NCBI GenBank assembly: GCA_947450325.1
Contig: CANFUT010000007.1
Coordinates: 1-64,000, forward strand
DNA length: 64,000 nt
From: Flavobacteriia bacterium
Lineage (GTDB): Bacteria; Bacteroidota; Bacteroidia; Flavobacteriales_D; Crocinitomicaceae
Direction: 5' to 3'
Part shown: positions 19,036 to 26,540 of the stretch, piece after piece
Layout: the number at the start of each line of letters is the position of its first letter
Numbering within the stretch: the stretch's first letter is position 1
Made by a program: the position numbers and the translations under genes
The notes under the pieces: model-generated
The model's database searches: none
Told to the model about the DNA's origin: nothing
Seen by the model: the letters and a program-made list of their open reading frames with translations, nothing else

Positions 19036-19668
19036 TTAAATTAATTTAAATTCTGTTAAATCGTTTAAATATACGTCTCCAAGTTCAGCAATTTCTGGAT
19101 TTCCGACAGCAATTGAATAAAATCCTCCATCTTTTGCAGCTTTGATTCCACTTTCAGCATCTTCAAAAACAACACATTCTTCGGGAGCAAAACCCATCGC
19201 TTCGGCACCTTTCAAAAATACTTCTGGATTTGGTTTTGGATTGTCAACCATATTTCCGTCCACGATAATATGAAAAGCGTCAATTAAATTCAATCGCTCT
19301 AAAATGAACTTCGCATTTTTACTTGAAGAACCAACAGCCAAAAGAATTCCTTTTTCTTTCGCCTTGTTAAGTAAATCAGCAACGCCTTTCAGCATGTTTT
19401 CAGCTGTGATTGACGCGATGGAATCCAAATAAAATTTGTTTTTGGAAACTAAATAATCATTGAAAGTTTCATCACTGATTTCGATGTTTCCCATTTCTAA
19501 AATGGTTTTCAATGAATCAACACGACTCAATCCTTTTAATTTTTCATTGTCTTTTTCAGTAAAAGGAACGCCCAAACTATCAGCTGTTCTTTTCCAAGCA
19601 ACAAAATGATTGTGTTCTGTGTTGACAATTACGCCATCCAAATCAAATATTAATCCTTTAATTTCCAT
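19036..19668 (-). CDS. pgmB: Beta-phosphoglucomutase
   Basis: A HAD-family protein of 210 residues. FDLDGVIVNTE places nucleophile D9 and acid/base D11. LKGLSRVDSL near residues 44-53 is the substrate-contact loop typical of beta-phosphoglucomutase, and VGSSSKNAKFIL and VFEDAESGIKAA complete the HAD motifs. It converts beta-glucose 1-phosphate to glucose 6-phosphate in the cytoplasm. It lies between the transporter (5 bp) and malP (2 bp), so the three are translated from one mRNA. Its product feeds zwf at 24405. Confidence 0.93.
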   Translation of the reverse strand: MEIKGLIFDLDGVIVNTEHNHFVAWKRTADSLGVPFTEKDNEKLKGLSRVDSLKTILEMGNIEISDETFNDYLVSKNKFYLDSIASITAENMLKGVADLLNKAKEKGILLAVGSSSKNAKFILERLNLIDAFHIIVDGNMVDNPKPNPEVFLKGAEAMGFAPEECVVFEDAESGIKAAKDGGFYSIAVGNPEIAELGDVYLNDLTEFKLI

Positions 19669-19673
19669 CTTAA

Positions 19674-21224
19674 TTAATCGTTATCTTCTACTTTTAAAGT
19701 TAAAAGCCCTGCCAAAATCATTGTAAATCCACCAAACATAATTGTGTAAAGCGTATTTGCGCCAAATAGTTTCATGGTTAAGAATCCTAAGATCGTTGCT
19801 GCCACAATTTGCGGAATCACAATGAAAAAATTGAAAACGCCCATAAAATATCCCATTCTTTCCGGCGGTAATGAACTAGATAAGATCGCATAAGGCATAG
19901 ATAAAATACTTGCCCAGGCGATTCCAACCATTCCCATTGAAACGGCTAAAAATACTGGATTAGTGATGAAATAAATGCTGATCAAACCGATTCCACCAAT
20001 GATTAGCGAAATCATGTGCGTTTTTCTTCTATTTGTTTTGTAGGCAATCCACGGGATAATAAAAGCAAAAATCGCAGCTATACCATTTCTGATAGATGAA
20101 CAAATACTCAACCAATCTGCGCCATCGTTGTATTCTTGTTTTACTCGTTGCAATTTTTTGATGTCCGCCTTTTCAGAAACAGGATGAATTGTGTCGCTGA
20201 AATAGTTGGCCAAATTTAAAGAAACTGCCACTGGATTTTCATTGGCTCTAAATTCCTTGATTTCATTGATGTCAGCTTGCAAAGATTTGAATTGCTGTTT
20301 GACTTTTAAATCCAAGCTTTTGTTTGAAAGCGTATCTTGAATGTGGTTTTCCATTTTTTCAACCAAAGATCTTTCAACCTTCATGTTGTATAAATTGCTT
20401 GTGACAGCATTTGTACTGTAAATCCACATTGCGAATAAAGAAAACCAAGTAAAGAATTGCACCCAAGCCAATTGTTTCATCGCTTTTGGCATTTGGAAAA
20501 TTCCTCCAAAAGTTTCTTTGACTCCCATCATGAAAGTCGTTTTCTTTTTCTCTTCCTTGAATTTTTCTAAATCTTCAGGAGGCATTTCCTTGGTTGTAAA
20601 CACCGTGTACATTACAGATGCTAGAAAAGCAACTCCTCCTATATAAAAGCTCCATTTTACTGAATCAGGAATTGTTCCTGTTTCGGATTGATTCGAAAAG
20701 TGCATCACATTTGTGAAAAACCAAGGAAGCATAGCAGCAATTACAGATCCAACTCCGATGAAAAAACTTTGCATTGCAAAACCTTTTGTTCTTTGTGCAG
20801 CAGGCAATTTATCGCCTACAAATGCACGGAAAGGTTCCATCGAAATATTGATAGAAGCATCCATGATCCACAGCATACTTCCAGCAATCCACAAAGTAGG
20901 GGAGTTGGGAAGGATAAAAAGTGCAATGGTCGCTAAAATAGCACCGATGAAGAAAAATGGTCTTCTTCTTCCCCAATACGGATGCCAAGTTCGATCACTT
21001 AAATAACCAATGATTGGCTGTATCAACAAACCTGTCAATGGCGCAGCAATCCATAAAATTGGAATTTCGTCTTTGTTTGCACCAAGGGTTTCAAAAATTC
21101 TACTGACGTTTGAGTTTTGTAGTTCAAATCCAAATTGAATTCCTAGAAATCCAAAACTCATGTTCCAGATTTGCCAAAACGACAAAAATGGTTTATCCTC
21201 TTTCGGTGTTTTTTGCGCTTCCAT
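19674..21224 (-). CDS. MFS / SLC45-like sugar transporter with a large periplasmic insertion
   Basis: The 516-residue protein has about 12 transmembrane helices. GLLIQPIIGYLSDRTWHPYWGRRRPFF near residues 65-91 is the SLC45/maltose-type MFS signature, and YNDGADW near 365-371 is common in bacterial relatives. Compared with those relatives it has about 85 extra, charged, helix-prone residues (about 280-365) just before YNDGADW, after the seventh helix and so on the periplasmic side. It should bring maltose or short maltodextrins across the inner membrane with protons. It sits in the mal operon between a periplasmic amylase gene (11 bp) and pgmB (5 bp). Confidence 0.85.
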   Translation of the reverse strand: MEAQKTPKEDKPFLSFWQIWNMSFGFLGIQFGFELQNSNVSRIFETLGANKDEIPILWIAAPLTGLLIQPIIGYLSDRTWHPYWGRRRPFFFIGAILATIALFILPNSPTLWIAGSMLWIMDASINISMEPFRAFVGDKLPAAQRTKGFAMQSFFIGVGSVIAAMLPWFFTNVMHFSNQSETGTIPDSVKWSFYIGGVAFLASVMYTVFTTKEMPPEDLEKFKEEKKKTTFMMGVKETFGGIFQMPKAMKQLAWVQFFTWFSLFAMWIYSTNAVTSNLYNMKVERSLVEKMENHIQDTLSNKSLDLKVKQQFKSLQADINEIKEFRANENPVAVSLNLANYFSDTIHPVSEKADIKKLQRVKQEYNDGADWLSICSSIRNGIAAIFAFIIPWIAYKTNRRKTHMISLIIGGIGLISIYFITNPVFLAVSMGMVGIAWASILSMPYAILSSSLPPERMGYFMGVFNFFIVIPQIVAATILGFLTMKLFGANTLYTIMFGGFTMILAGLLTLKVEDND

Positions 21225-21235
21225 AGTCAGAAGGG

Positions 21236-22585
21236 TTATTTAGAATAAACGATGTAACTCCAAGCTTCCAATTCTTCATTCAAACTTGTAGAAATTGATT
21301 TTTTCTTGCCTGTAAAAAGATTGGTGTATTTACCTTTCAAACTATTGTTTTCAATTTTGATGCTTTGTTTTTCAGCAGAAAGATTCAAAACTACTATTAC
21401 TTTTTGACCATTTTTTTCTCTGGTGTAAACCAACACATTTTTGTTGCTTTCTGGACTGATGATTTGTAAATCACCACCAAAATTTCCGTTCCAAAGTGCT
21501 TGATTTTTTTCTTTAAGATTATCGATTCTGGTGTAGAAATCAACCAAGTCCATTTTGCTCCAGTTGATGCTGTCCTTTTCGAAAAACAATAAACGTCTGT
21601 CTAAACTGGTTTCTTGTCCATTGTAAATCAAATTCATTCCTTCAATTGTGGCTGCTAATACTGCCATAGCAAATCTTGCATCACCCATTCTTTCCATTTC
21701 AGTACCATTCCAGGAATTTTCATCGTGGTTGGAAGTGAAATTCATTCTGTAGGCATTGGTTGGAAATTTGGTTCTGTCTTTAATATACCTTCTGATTTCA
21801 TCTACATTTTTCTTCCCTTGAGCAATTTGATTCATGATGCTATGAAACTCCCAACCGTAAGACATATCGAAAGCAGCAGTATGGTGCGCAGGATTTTCCG
21901 CTTCAGCAAGCATAAAAACTGGTTTGATTGCATCCAATTCTTTGCGTGCGTCATTCCAAAAGTCAACAGGTACCCAATCAGCAACATCGCATCTAAATCC
22001 GTCAATTTCTGAAGTTTTTACCCAATATTTCATGGATTCAATCATCGCTTTGCGCATGTCTTTGTTGTCGTAATTTAAATCAGCAACATCCCACCAATCA
22101 GTACCAATTGTTGGTTGAAGATTTCCTGTAGAATCAAGAGTGTACCAATCTTTGTGTCCTTGTTCAACCCAAATGTTGTCTGGAGAAGTGTGGTTTGCAA
22201 CCCAGTCAATAATGATTTTCAAATTCAAAGCATGTGCAGCTTTCACCAATTGATCAAAGTCTGATTTCGTTCCAAATTCTGGATTTACCGCCATATAATC
22301 TTTCACGGCATAGTAACTTCCTAAAGAACCTTTTCTGTTTTTTACTCCAATTGGATTAATCGGCATCAACCATAGAATATCAACGCCCATGGCCTTCAAT
22401 CGTGGTAATTCTTTTTCAAGTGCTTTGAAAGTTCCTTCTTTGGAAAATTGTCTAACATTTACTTCATAGATAGATGCGTTTTTAGACCATTCAACCGTTT
22501 TTAAAGGAGTTGTAAATGGTTGATTTTGACTAGATGCACCAAAGTGAATCGACAATATAATCGCAATGAGTTTTAAAGTTTTCAT
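21236..22585 (-). CDS. Periplasmic GH13 alpha-amylase
   Basis: The 449 residues start with a signal peptide (about 1-20, ending GASSQ) and there is no T9SS domain, so the periplasm is the likely site. The GH13 motifs are DWVANH (127-132), GFRCDVADW with nucleophile D200, MLAEAE with E228, and FTSNHDEN with D288. The C-terminal beta domain is short. It should trim imported maltodextrins to maltose or glucose before transport. It sits second in the mal operon, 12 bp after the kinase-like gene and 11 bp before the transporter, which supports a maltodextrin substrate. Confidence 0.9.
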   Translation of the reverse strand: MKTLKLIAIILSIHFGASSQNQPFTTPLKTVEWSKNASIYEVNVRQFSKEGTFKALEKELPRLKAMGVDILWLMPINPIGVKNRKGSLGSYYAVKDYMAVNPEFGTKSDFDQLVKAAHALNLKIIIDWVANHTSPDNIWVEQGHKDWYTLDSTGNLQPTIGTDWWDVADLNYDNKDMRKAMIESMKYWVKTSEIDGFRCDVADWVPVDFWNDARKELDAIKPVFMLAEAENPAHHTAAFDMSYGWEFHSIMNQIAQGKKNVDEIRRYIKDRTKFPTNAYRMNFTSNHDENSWNGTEMERMGDARFAMAVLAATIEGMNLIYNGQETSLDRRLLFFEKDSINWSKMDLVDFYTRIDNLKEKNQALWNGNFGGDLQIISPESNKNVLVYTREKNGQKVIVVLNLSAEKQSIKIENNSLKGKYTNLFTGKKKSISTSLNEELEAWSYIVYSK

Positions 22586-22597
22586 AGTTTTTTAGTT

Positions 22598-23464
22598 TTA
22601 GATTACATTCTTTTGATTTTCAAGAATGTATTTAACGTGATAGTTAATTAAACCGTCAATAGGTTTTTGAATCGTTTGTCCAAGCGTTACCTGATAGTAC
22701 TTACAAGCTTTATCAAGTTCATTTCTGAAAAGGTGCGCTATAGAACCTACAAAATGTACTTTAATTTGTTTGTGGTTTTCATAGCAAGCCACGTGGATTT
22801 GAATAAACTTTTTGAATCCTTCAAAAATCATTTCTTTCACAAACGGATCGTTTGAAAATTGAACAATAAATTTCATGAATGAAGCCAAATATACATTTGC
22901 ATTTGGTTGCATATAGACATTGTCAACAATTATATCTTTTGTCAAACCAGTCTGACTTTCAAATGCTTCATGTATGTGTTTTGGAAGTAACTTATACAAA
23001 TACATTGATAGTAATTGTTTCCCAAAATAAGTTCCACTTCCTTCATCGCCTAAAATATAGCCCAATGCAGGGACTTCTTCGTAGATGTGTTTTCCGTCGA
23101 AGTAACATGAGTTTGAACCAGTTCCAATGATGCAAGAAATAGATGGTTCGCCTTCATAAGTAGCGTACGCACAAGCTTTCAAATCGTGATCAATGTGAAC
23201 TTTTGCGTTTGTAAAAACTCTTTGAAGCCCGTTTTCGATGACTTTGTTTAACTCTTTGGAGGAGCATCCAGCGCCATAAAAGAAAACCAAACTTATTTGA
23301 GATTTGATATAATTCAAACCTTCATTTTCACAAACAGTGTTGTACACTAACTCTTCAGAGTGAAAATATGGATTCAAACCGATGGTTGAAAAAGATTCGT
23401 TTCCTGAATCTTTTAAAAGAACCCAATCACTCTTTGTAGAACCGCTATCTATAATTAAAATCAT
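22598..23464 (-). CDS. BadF/BadG/BcrA/BcrD-type sugar kinase (GlcNAc-kinase-like), candidate glucokinase
   Basis: The 288-residue protein has the ASKHA fold motifs: phosphate 1 DSGSTKSDW (D6), DHDLKACAYA with the likely catalytic D94, GTGSNS (114-119) and GDEGSGTYFGKQLL (139-152). This is the eukaryote-like N-acetylglucosamine kinase family in Bacteroidota. Here it is the first gene of the maltose operon, and no ROK or classical glucokinase is seen in the island, while maltose phosphorylase releases free glucose. A role as the glucose kinase is therefore attractive, but it is inference; glucosamine or GlcNAc phosphorylation is the family default. It is divergent from the NUDIX regulator, with a shared operator between them. 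Confidence 0.8.
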   Translation of the reverse strand: MILIIDSGSTKSDWVLLKDSGNESFSTIGLNPYFHSEELVYNTVCENEGLNYIKSQISLVFFYGAGCSSKELNKVIENGLQRVFTNAKVHIDHDLKACAYATYEGEPSISCIIGTGSNSCYFDGKHIYEEVPALGYILGDEGSGTYFGKQLLSMYLYKLLPKHIHEAFESQTGLTKDIIVDNVYMQPNANVYLASFMKFIVQFSNDPFVKEMIFEGFKKFIQIHVACYENHKQIKVHFVGSIAHLFRNELDKACKYYQVTLGQTIQKPIDGLINYHVKYILENQKNVI

Positions 23465-23488
23465 AACTAAAAAAATGGAAAAAAATGC

Positions 23489-23511
23489 CTTTGTGTCAAA
23501 AGTACACTTTG
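23489..23511. promoter_or_regulatory. Starch-regulon operator in the divergent mal operon / regulator promoter
   Basis: The half-sites are CTTTGTGTC (8 of 9) and TACACTTTG (6 of 9) around a 5-bp spacer. The site contains the minus-strand -7 box TACTTTTG (23504-23497) for the mal operon and the plus-strand -33 TTTG (23508-23511) for the regulator. A protein bound here should block both promoters, which predicts repression and autoregulation. Confidence 0.75.
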
Positions 23512-23540
23512 CGAATATATAAATTTCTTTTTTACATTTG
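23508..23540 (+). promoter_or_regulatory. Promoter of the NUDIX regulator gene
   Basis: The -33 TTTG (23508-23511), 21-bp spacer and -7 TACATTTG (23533-23540) are a complete match to the Bacteroidota promoter pattern. The predicted start of transcription is close to or at the ATG at 23544, so the mRNA may be leaderless. Confidence 0.65.
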
Positions 23541-23543
23541 TAT

Positions 23544-24287
23544 ATGCAAATTAAAAATAAGCATCAAATTAACCATCGAATTTCTACAGATTGTGTGATT
23601 TTCGGTTTTGATTTCAATCAATTGCGCGTGCTTTTGATTGAACGTCAGCCTGTTGAAGGTGTTCCGCAGATGATGGCACTTCCAGGCGATTTGATTTTTG
23701 AGGAAGAAAACTTAGACATGGCTGCAGGTCGAGTTTTGAAAGAATTAACTGGATTGGAAGATATTTTTCTAGAACAAGTTGGTGCTTTTGGTGATCCAAA
23801 TCGTGTTAATAAACCCAATGATAAAAAATGGTTGCAAGCTGTTCGTCAAGACCCAGATGCAAGGGTAATTACTGTTGCCTATTACACTTTGGTAAATATG
23901 AATGATTATGAACCACAACCTTCTTCCTTCGCTAAATCAGCTTCTTGGATTTTAGTGGATGACATCACAGAATTGGCATTTGACCACTTTGAAATTTTTC
24001 AATCAGCTTTGAAAAAACTGAAAGATAAAATCAATACACAACCTATCGGATTCAATCTTCTTCCTGAAAAATTTACTTTTTCACAATTACACAAATTGTA
24101 TGAGTCAATTTTGGGTAATGAATTGGACAAGAGGAATTTTCGTAGAAAAATGTTGAAGCTAAATATCGTCGAAAGTTTGGATGAAAAGCAAGAAGGTGTG
24201 CCTCATAAACCTTCCCAATATTTCAAATTTAACGAAGAAAATTACTTAAAATTACTTGAAAAAGGTTTCAATAATTTTGGTTTTTAA
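23544..24287 (+). CDS. NUDIX-domain/winged-helix transcriptional regulator (NrtR/AraR type), proposed starch-regulon regulator
   Basis: The 247-residue protein has an N-terminal NUDIX fold (about 12-160) and a C-terminal winged helix (FNLLPEKFTFSQLHKLYESILG, then LDKRNFRRKML) typical of NrtR/AraR-type regulators. The NUDIX box GDLIFEEENLDMAAGRVLKELTGL lacks key acidic residues: RE is RV and EE is EL, so hydrolysis is unlikely and the domain probably senses a ligand, such as a sugar, sugar phosphate or ADP-ribose derivative. ATG 23544 is preferred to the in-frame TTG at 23538. The operator at 23489-23511 overlaps its own promoter and its neighbours are the genes it would control. Target assignment is inference. 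Confidence 0.88.
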   Translation: MQIKNKHQINHRISTDCVIFGFDFNQLRVLLIERQPVEGVPQMMALPGDLIFEEENLDMAAGRVLKELTGLEDIFLEQVGAFGDPNRVNKPNDKKWLQAVRQDPDARVITVAYYTLVNMNDYEPQPSSFAKSASWILVDDITELAFDHFEIFQSALKKLKDKINTQPIGFNLLPEKFTFSQLHKLYESILGNELDKRNFRRKMLKLNIVESLDEKQEGVPHKPSQYFKFNEENYLKLLEKGFNNFGF

Positions 24288-24336
24288 TCTACTTATGGTA
24301 AAAAATACATTAATTAATTGTTAATTTTTTTGCGTA

Positions 24337-24359
24337 CTTAGTGTAAAATTGACGTAAAG
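24337..24359. promoter_or_regulatory. Starch-regulon operator upstream of zwf
   Basis: The half-sites are CTTAGTGTA (8 of 9) and GACGTAAAG (6 of 9) with a 5-bp spacer. A perfect -7 box TATATTTG (24364-24371) begins 4 bp after it, so the operator covers the -33 region. The ATG of zwf is at 24405. Confidence 0.75.
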
Positions 24360-24404
24360 GTTGTATATTTGATTTTTCAATGCAATATTGATAATACAAT
24401 TTTT

Positions 24405-25889
24405 ATGGCTCAAACAAAAAAAGCACCCATTATAAAACCATTCAACGCCGTTATTTTTGGCGGTGATGGTGACTTGGCAGTTCGAAAAATTTATCCCGCA
24501 CTTTTTCATCGATTTGTTGATAAGCAATTAAATGTTGACTTCAATATTTATGCAATTACACGTTCGAATGATAAACATGTTGCTTTCAATGAGCGTTTAA
24601 GAAAATTTATCACTGAATCGACTGATTATGCTGTAGATCAGAAAACGGTTGAGACGTTTTTGAAAAAAATAATTGTTCTAACACTTCCTGGTCATTCAAT
24701 CGAAGATTATCAACCTTTGAAAATCGAATTAGATAAAAATCCTATTTTTCAGAATGTTTATTATTTATCCACTCCATCTGATGCGTTTGGAGAAATTGGT
24801 GATGCGTTAAATGCATGTGGATTAATCAATGAAAGTAGCAAAGTTGTACTTGAAAAACCACTGGGAAACAGTTTGGCTTCTTCGAGACATATACACGCAA
24901 CCATTAGTAGGTCTTTTACTGAGAAACAAATTTATAGAATCGACCATTATTTAGGAAAGGAAACAGTTCAAAATTTAATGGTTTTGAGGTTTGCAAACCA
25001 TCTTTTTGAAAGTGCTTGGAATTCGGAACATATTGAATCGATTCAAATCACTGTTGCTGAAGGTTTAGGCGTTGAAAAGCGCGGAGAGTATTATGATAAC
25101 AGCGGAGCGTTGTTAGATATGGTTCAAAATCACTTGCTTCAATTGTTGTGCTTGGTTGCGATGGAACCACCAGCTCAATTGGATGCTGATTCTGTGAGAA
25201 ATGAAAAGTTGAAGGTTTTGAAGTCTTTGCGATTGTTGGATGATAAAACCGTTTTAACAGACACAGCTAAAGGTCAATATACAAGAGGAAAAGTTGATGG
25301 TCATTCATTGAATTCTTATTTGGAAGACATAAGTAAATATGAGTCTTCAACAGAAACTTTTGTGGCAATCAAGGCACACATCGACAATTGGAGATGGAAA
25401 AATACACCTTTCTACTTGAGAACAGGAAAAAGAATGACCAAAAGATATTCTGAAATCGTTATCAATTTCAAAAGTGTGAAACACAATGTTTTTCATGCAC
25501 AAGGAGATATCCCTGGAAACAAGTTGATTATGCGTTTGCAACCAGAAGAAAGAATCGAATTGGTTCAAATGACCAAATTGCCTGGACCTGGTGGATATAG
25601 ATATCGTCCAATTTCATTGAAGTTAGATTACATGGATTCATTCAACGAGCGTTTTCCTGAAGCGTATGAAAGATTAATTGTTGATATTTTGAGAGGTGAA
25701 CAAACGCTTTTCATGCGTCAAGATGAATTGGAAGCGGCTTGGATTTGGATTGAATCAGTTGTAAATGGTTGGAAAAAAGCCAATCAAAAAAATATTCTCT
25801 ACGAAGCGGGGACTTGGGGGCCTGGAGAGCAAATCATGGAGGAAAATCATACATGGTCAACTAATCCAAAGTTCAATGAAGGAGTTTAG
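24405..25889 (+). CDS. zwf: Glucose-6-phosphate 1-dehydrogenase
   Basis: The 494 residues include the nucleotide loop VIFGGDGDLAVRKIYPAL (16-33), EKPLG (150-154) and the active-site block RIDHYLGKE (178-186) with D180, H181 and K185. It oxidises glucose 6-phosphate to 6-phosphogluconolactone, the entry step of the Entner-Doudoroff route here. ATG 24405 is chosen because an upstream in-frame TTG (24369) lies within the -7 promoter box. pgl overlaps its end by 14 bp. No 6-phosphogluconate dehydrogenase gene follows; edd and eda come instead. Confidence 0.95.
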   Translation: MAQTKKAPIIKPFNAVIFGGDGDLAVRKIYPALFHRFVDKQLNVDFNIYAITRSNDKHVAFNERLRKFITESTDYAVDQKTVETFLKKIIVLTLPGHSIEDYQPLKIELDKNPIFQNVYYLSTPSDAFGEIGDALNACGLINESSKVVLEKPLGNSLASSRHIHATISRSFTEKQIYRIDHYLGKETVQNLMVLRFANHLFESAWNSEHIESIQITVAEGLGVEKRGEYYDNSGALLDMVQNHLLQLLCLVAMEPPAQLDADSVRNEKLKVLKSLRLLDDKTVLTDTAKGQYTRGKVDGHSLNSYLEDISKYESSTETFVAIKAHIDNWRWKNTPFYLRTGKRMTKRYSEIVINFKSVKHNVFHAQGDIPGNKLIMRLQPEERIELVQMTKLPGPGGYRYRPISLKLDYMDSFNERFPEAYERLIVDILRGEQTLFMRQDELEAAWIWIESVVNGWKKANQKNILYEAGTWGPGEQIMEENHTWSTNPKFNEGV

Positions 25890-26535
25890 TTCAAAAGATC
25901 AGTTGGATCAAGCATTGTGTGGTGATTTGGTAAAAATCATTCAGCAAGCTATTTCGGAAAATGGATCTGCCAATATTTTATTATCTGGCGGTTCATCACC
26001 GATTCACTTGTATGAATTGATGTCAAACTTAAATTTGGATTGGTCAAAAGTGAAAGTTGGTCTTGTTGATGAAAGATTTGTTGATGCAAGCAATGAATTT
26101 AGTAACGAGAAAATGATTCGTGAAAAGTTAATTCAAAATTATGCCTCAAAAGCGACAATTTTCGGAATGGTTGACAATAGCATTGACCAGATGGAAAATC
26201 TGAAAACGATCACTTCGAAATATAAAGATTTTTACAATCAATTGGATTTAGTTCTTTTGGGAATGGGCGAGGATGGTCACACTGCGTCACTTTTCCCGAA
26301 TGATGAGGTTTCAGAACAATTGCTTAGATCTTCTGAAATTGGAATTTACAACACGATTTCTCCAAATTACCCTAACAACAGAATCACTTGTAGCGCTGCG
26401 ATGTTGCTGCAAGCAAAAAATATTATTTTGATGTTATCAGGCGAGAAGAAATTACATGTTTTTGAAACTTCCTCAGATAGTCAATTGCCGATATCATTTT
26501 TTAAAGATAAACTACAAGTTTATTATTCAATCTAA
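25876..26535 (+). CDS. pgl: 6-phosphogluconolactonase
   Basis: The 219-residue protein starts at the ATG in GTTCAATGAAGG, 14 bp inside zwf; the longer frame upstream is zwf shadow. LLSGGSSPIHLYELM (near 34-48), VGLVDERFVD and LLGMGEDGHTASLFP (near 152-166) are DevB-type 6-phosphogluconolactonase motifs. It hydrolyses 6-phosphogluconolactone in the cytoplasm. The overlap with zwf and the 5-bp gap to edd suggest translational coupling. Confidence 0.93.
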   Translation: MKEFSSKDQLDQALCGDLVKIIQQAISENGSANILLSGGSSPIHLYELMSNLNLDWSKVKVGLVDERFVDASNEFSNEKMIREKLIQNYASKATIFGMVDNSIDQMENLKTITSKYKDFYNQLDLVLLGMGEDGHTASLFPNDEVSEQLLRSSEIGIYNTISPNYPNNRITCSAAMLLQAKNIILMLSGEKKLHVFETSSDSQLPISFFKDKLQVYYSI

Positions 26536-26540
26536 TTGAA

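Noticed and set aside
23538-23543. TTG start for the NUDIX regulator
   Set aside because: The TTG is part of the -7 box TACATTTG; the ATG two codons later is preferred.
24369-24404. Longer zwf start at TTG
   Set aside because: It overlaps the TATATTTG promoter box, and the added residues are not typical of the family.
25765-25875. Longer pgl frame
   Set aside because: It lies inside the conserved end of zwf; the family start fits ATG 25876.
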